Assembly: GCA_023250585.1 (NCBI GenBank)
Contig: JAHFAK010000061.1
Location: forward strand, 6,819-13,633
DNA length: 6,815 bases
DNA from: Deltaproteobacteria bacterium
GTDB taxonomy: Bacteria; Bdellovibrionota_F; JAHFAK01
Direction: 5' to 3'
Shown: positions 5,757 through 6,815 of the stretch, one piece after another
Layout: the number at the start of each line of letters is the position of its first letter
How positions within the stretch are numbered: the first letter of the stretch is position 1
The notes under the pieces: model-generated
The model's database searches: none
What the model was told of the DNA's origin: nothing
What the model saw: only the letters and a program-made list of their open reading frames with translations
Program-made: the position numbers and the translations under genes

Positions 5757-6815
5757 TTACGAAAAGATGAGTTCATGAATCATATTCCAGGGAATAACAT
5801 CAATTCCTTCGAGTATTTGCGGCCTTGGTGTATTTGCTATTAAATAACATTGAGCTTCGGGATAATCCTTTTTGAAAGCATTAAGACTCGTAACATGAGT
5901 TGGTTTTGGTTCTCCGGTTGATTTAATTTCGAGAGCTATGAGTTTTCTTGCAGGTGTCTCTATTATCAAATCGACCTCTATGCCGGAGTCGGTTCTGTAA
6001 TAAGATAATTCTAAATCCAGTTTAAGATAGCTATTTAGTTTAACAATCTCGAGAATTACAAAATGTTCAAAGAGCCTTCCATAGTCGGGATCCAAACTCG
6101 TGAGTTCAACATTCAATCTCTTGGTTAAAGCTCTCACAACACCGCAATCAAAAAAATAAAACTTTGGATGTTTTGAAAACCTTTTTCTCATGGACCGTGA
6201 GAATGGATACAGAAAAAAACCTATGAGACAATCTTCGAGAATTTGAAAATAATCTTTGACCGTATTATAATTTGTCCCGACATCTCGTCCTATATTGCTA
6301 AAGTTTAAAATGTTTCCGTTTTCATTTCCTGCAACCTGTAGAAATCTAATGAATGAATCCAACTTTCGAATTTTTGCTTCTAGCTCAATTTCCTCTTTGA
6401 TAAAAGTTTCAATATAACTTCGTAAGATATCTCTTTTTTCTGCTTTATCGTTATTAAGATATACTGTAGGAATAAGACCAAATTCTAATAGCTCTTTTAA
6501 TGAAGAAAGATTCTCTTTTAATTCAGAGACACAAAAAGGATAGAGCTTACAAGTTAATGCTCTTCCTGCCAGCATATTCGCATTCATCCTTTTGAGTTTT
6601 CGAGCACTTGAGCCCGCAAGAATAAATTGAATATTTTTGTTTTGTTCTAAATAGACATGAATAGTATTGAGTAATTCGGGAATACGCTGAATTTCATCTA
6701 TAAAAATGGTTGTAATTCTTTGATTTTTTATTGCCGCATCGAGCTCTCTTTCAAAAGCTACAGGCTCTGCTATCAATCTTGTATATTCACTTGTTAGAAA
6801 GAGATTAATGGAAAG
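5757..6815 (-). CDS. AAA/DUF4143 ATPase, partial (N-terminus outside window)
   Basis: The frame is open from the right edge to the TAA at 5757-5759, giving 352 residues. The TTG at 6776 is internal, since coding continues to the edge, and the missing start should carry Walker A. Numbering from the edge, residues 36-41 (TIFIDE) are Walker B, and FILAGSSARKL (64-74) is the sensor segment usual in this AAA_14 group. A winged-helix-like part (about 173-215) and the DUF4143 domain follow. The latter shows GRLFEHFVILEI (E250), GIEVDLII (E280, D282) and ALEIKST (E296, K298), an E...D...ExK order reminiscent of PD-(D/E)XK nucleases. Such ATPases are widespread, often solitary, and of poorly known function; DNA-linked or defence-like roles are only guesses. 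The gene converges on the TA-ACT operon, and its promoter is not visible. Confidence 0.9.
   Translation of the reverse strand, partial: LSINLFLTSEYTRLIAEPVAFERELDAAIKNQRITTIFIDEIQRIPELLNTIHVYLEQNKNIQFILAGSSARKLKRMNANMLAGRALTCKLYPFCVSELKENLSSLKELLEFGLIPTVYLNNDKAEKRDILRSYIETFIKEEIELEAKIRKLDSFIRFLQVAGNENGNILNFSNIGRDVGTNYNTVKDYFQILEDCLIGFFLYPFSRSMRKRFSKHPKFYFFDCGVVRALTKRLNVELTSLDPDYGRLFEHFVILEIVKLNSYLKLDLELSYYRTDSGIEVDLIIETPARKLIALEIKSTGEPKPTHVTSLNAFKKDYPEAQCYLIANTPRPQILEGIDVIPWNMIHELIFS

Noticed and set aside
6774-6776. TTG as the start of the AAA/DUF4143 gene
   Set aside because: The frame stays open to the window edge with sequence that fits the family, and Walker A must lie further upstream.

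Overview
The window is AT-rich bacterial DNA with compact genes, short gaps and Shine-Dalgarno (SD) signals at several starts. A BamC-like envelope fragment at the left edge and a large polytopic protease point to a diderm (Gram-negative) bacterium. The mix of an FHA-GGDEF protein, an M50 protease with cyclic-nucleotide domains, a COG3602-type ACT protein and an AAA/DUF4143 ATPase fits Omnitrophota-like or deltaproteobacterial-type lineages. That placement is an inference from gene content; no marker gene is present.

Layout on the + strand: (1) the 3' part of a BamC-like protein (1-321). (2) An extended -10 promoter (346-374) driving an FHA-GGDEF diguanylate cyclase (411-1328) with intact catalytic and inhibitory sites. 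(3) A striking element of two perfect 36-bp inverted arms around a 46-nt centre (1350-1467), flanked by TA at each end like a MITE. It fills the gap and reaches into the start region of the next gene. (4) A polytopic site-2-type (M50) metalloprotease with a PqqD-like N-terminus and two C-terminal cyclic-nucleotide-binding (CNB) domains (1475-4408). Six bases later comes a 67-aa protein with eight Cys/His zinc ligands (4415-4618). (5) A type II toxin-antitoxin module: a promoter with a palindromic operator, a ribbon-helix-helix antitoxin (4664-4906) and an overlapping PIN-domain toxin (4881-5333). An ACT-domain gene (5317-5712) overlaps the toxin end. (6) A weak terminator between convergent genes, then on the - strand a AAA/DUF4143 ATPase (5757-6815) whose N-terminus, including Walker A, lies beyond the right edge.

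Working together: the left half looks like second-messenger signalling. The cyclase should make c-di-GMP. The protease carries two binding-competent-looking CNB domains, suggesting intramembrane proteolysis gated by a cyclic nucleotide, with the small zinc protein as a translationally linked partner or substrate. That the two share a messenger is speculation, since classical CNB domains usually bind cAMP or cGMP. The right half (TA module plus DUF4143 ATPase) looks accessory. The best candidates for something undescribed are the CNB-gated protease with its zinc partner and the long inverted-repeat element at its 5' end.
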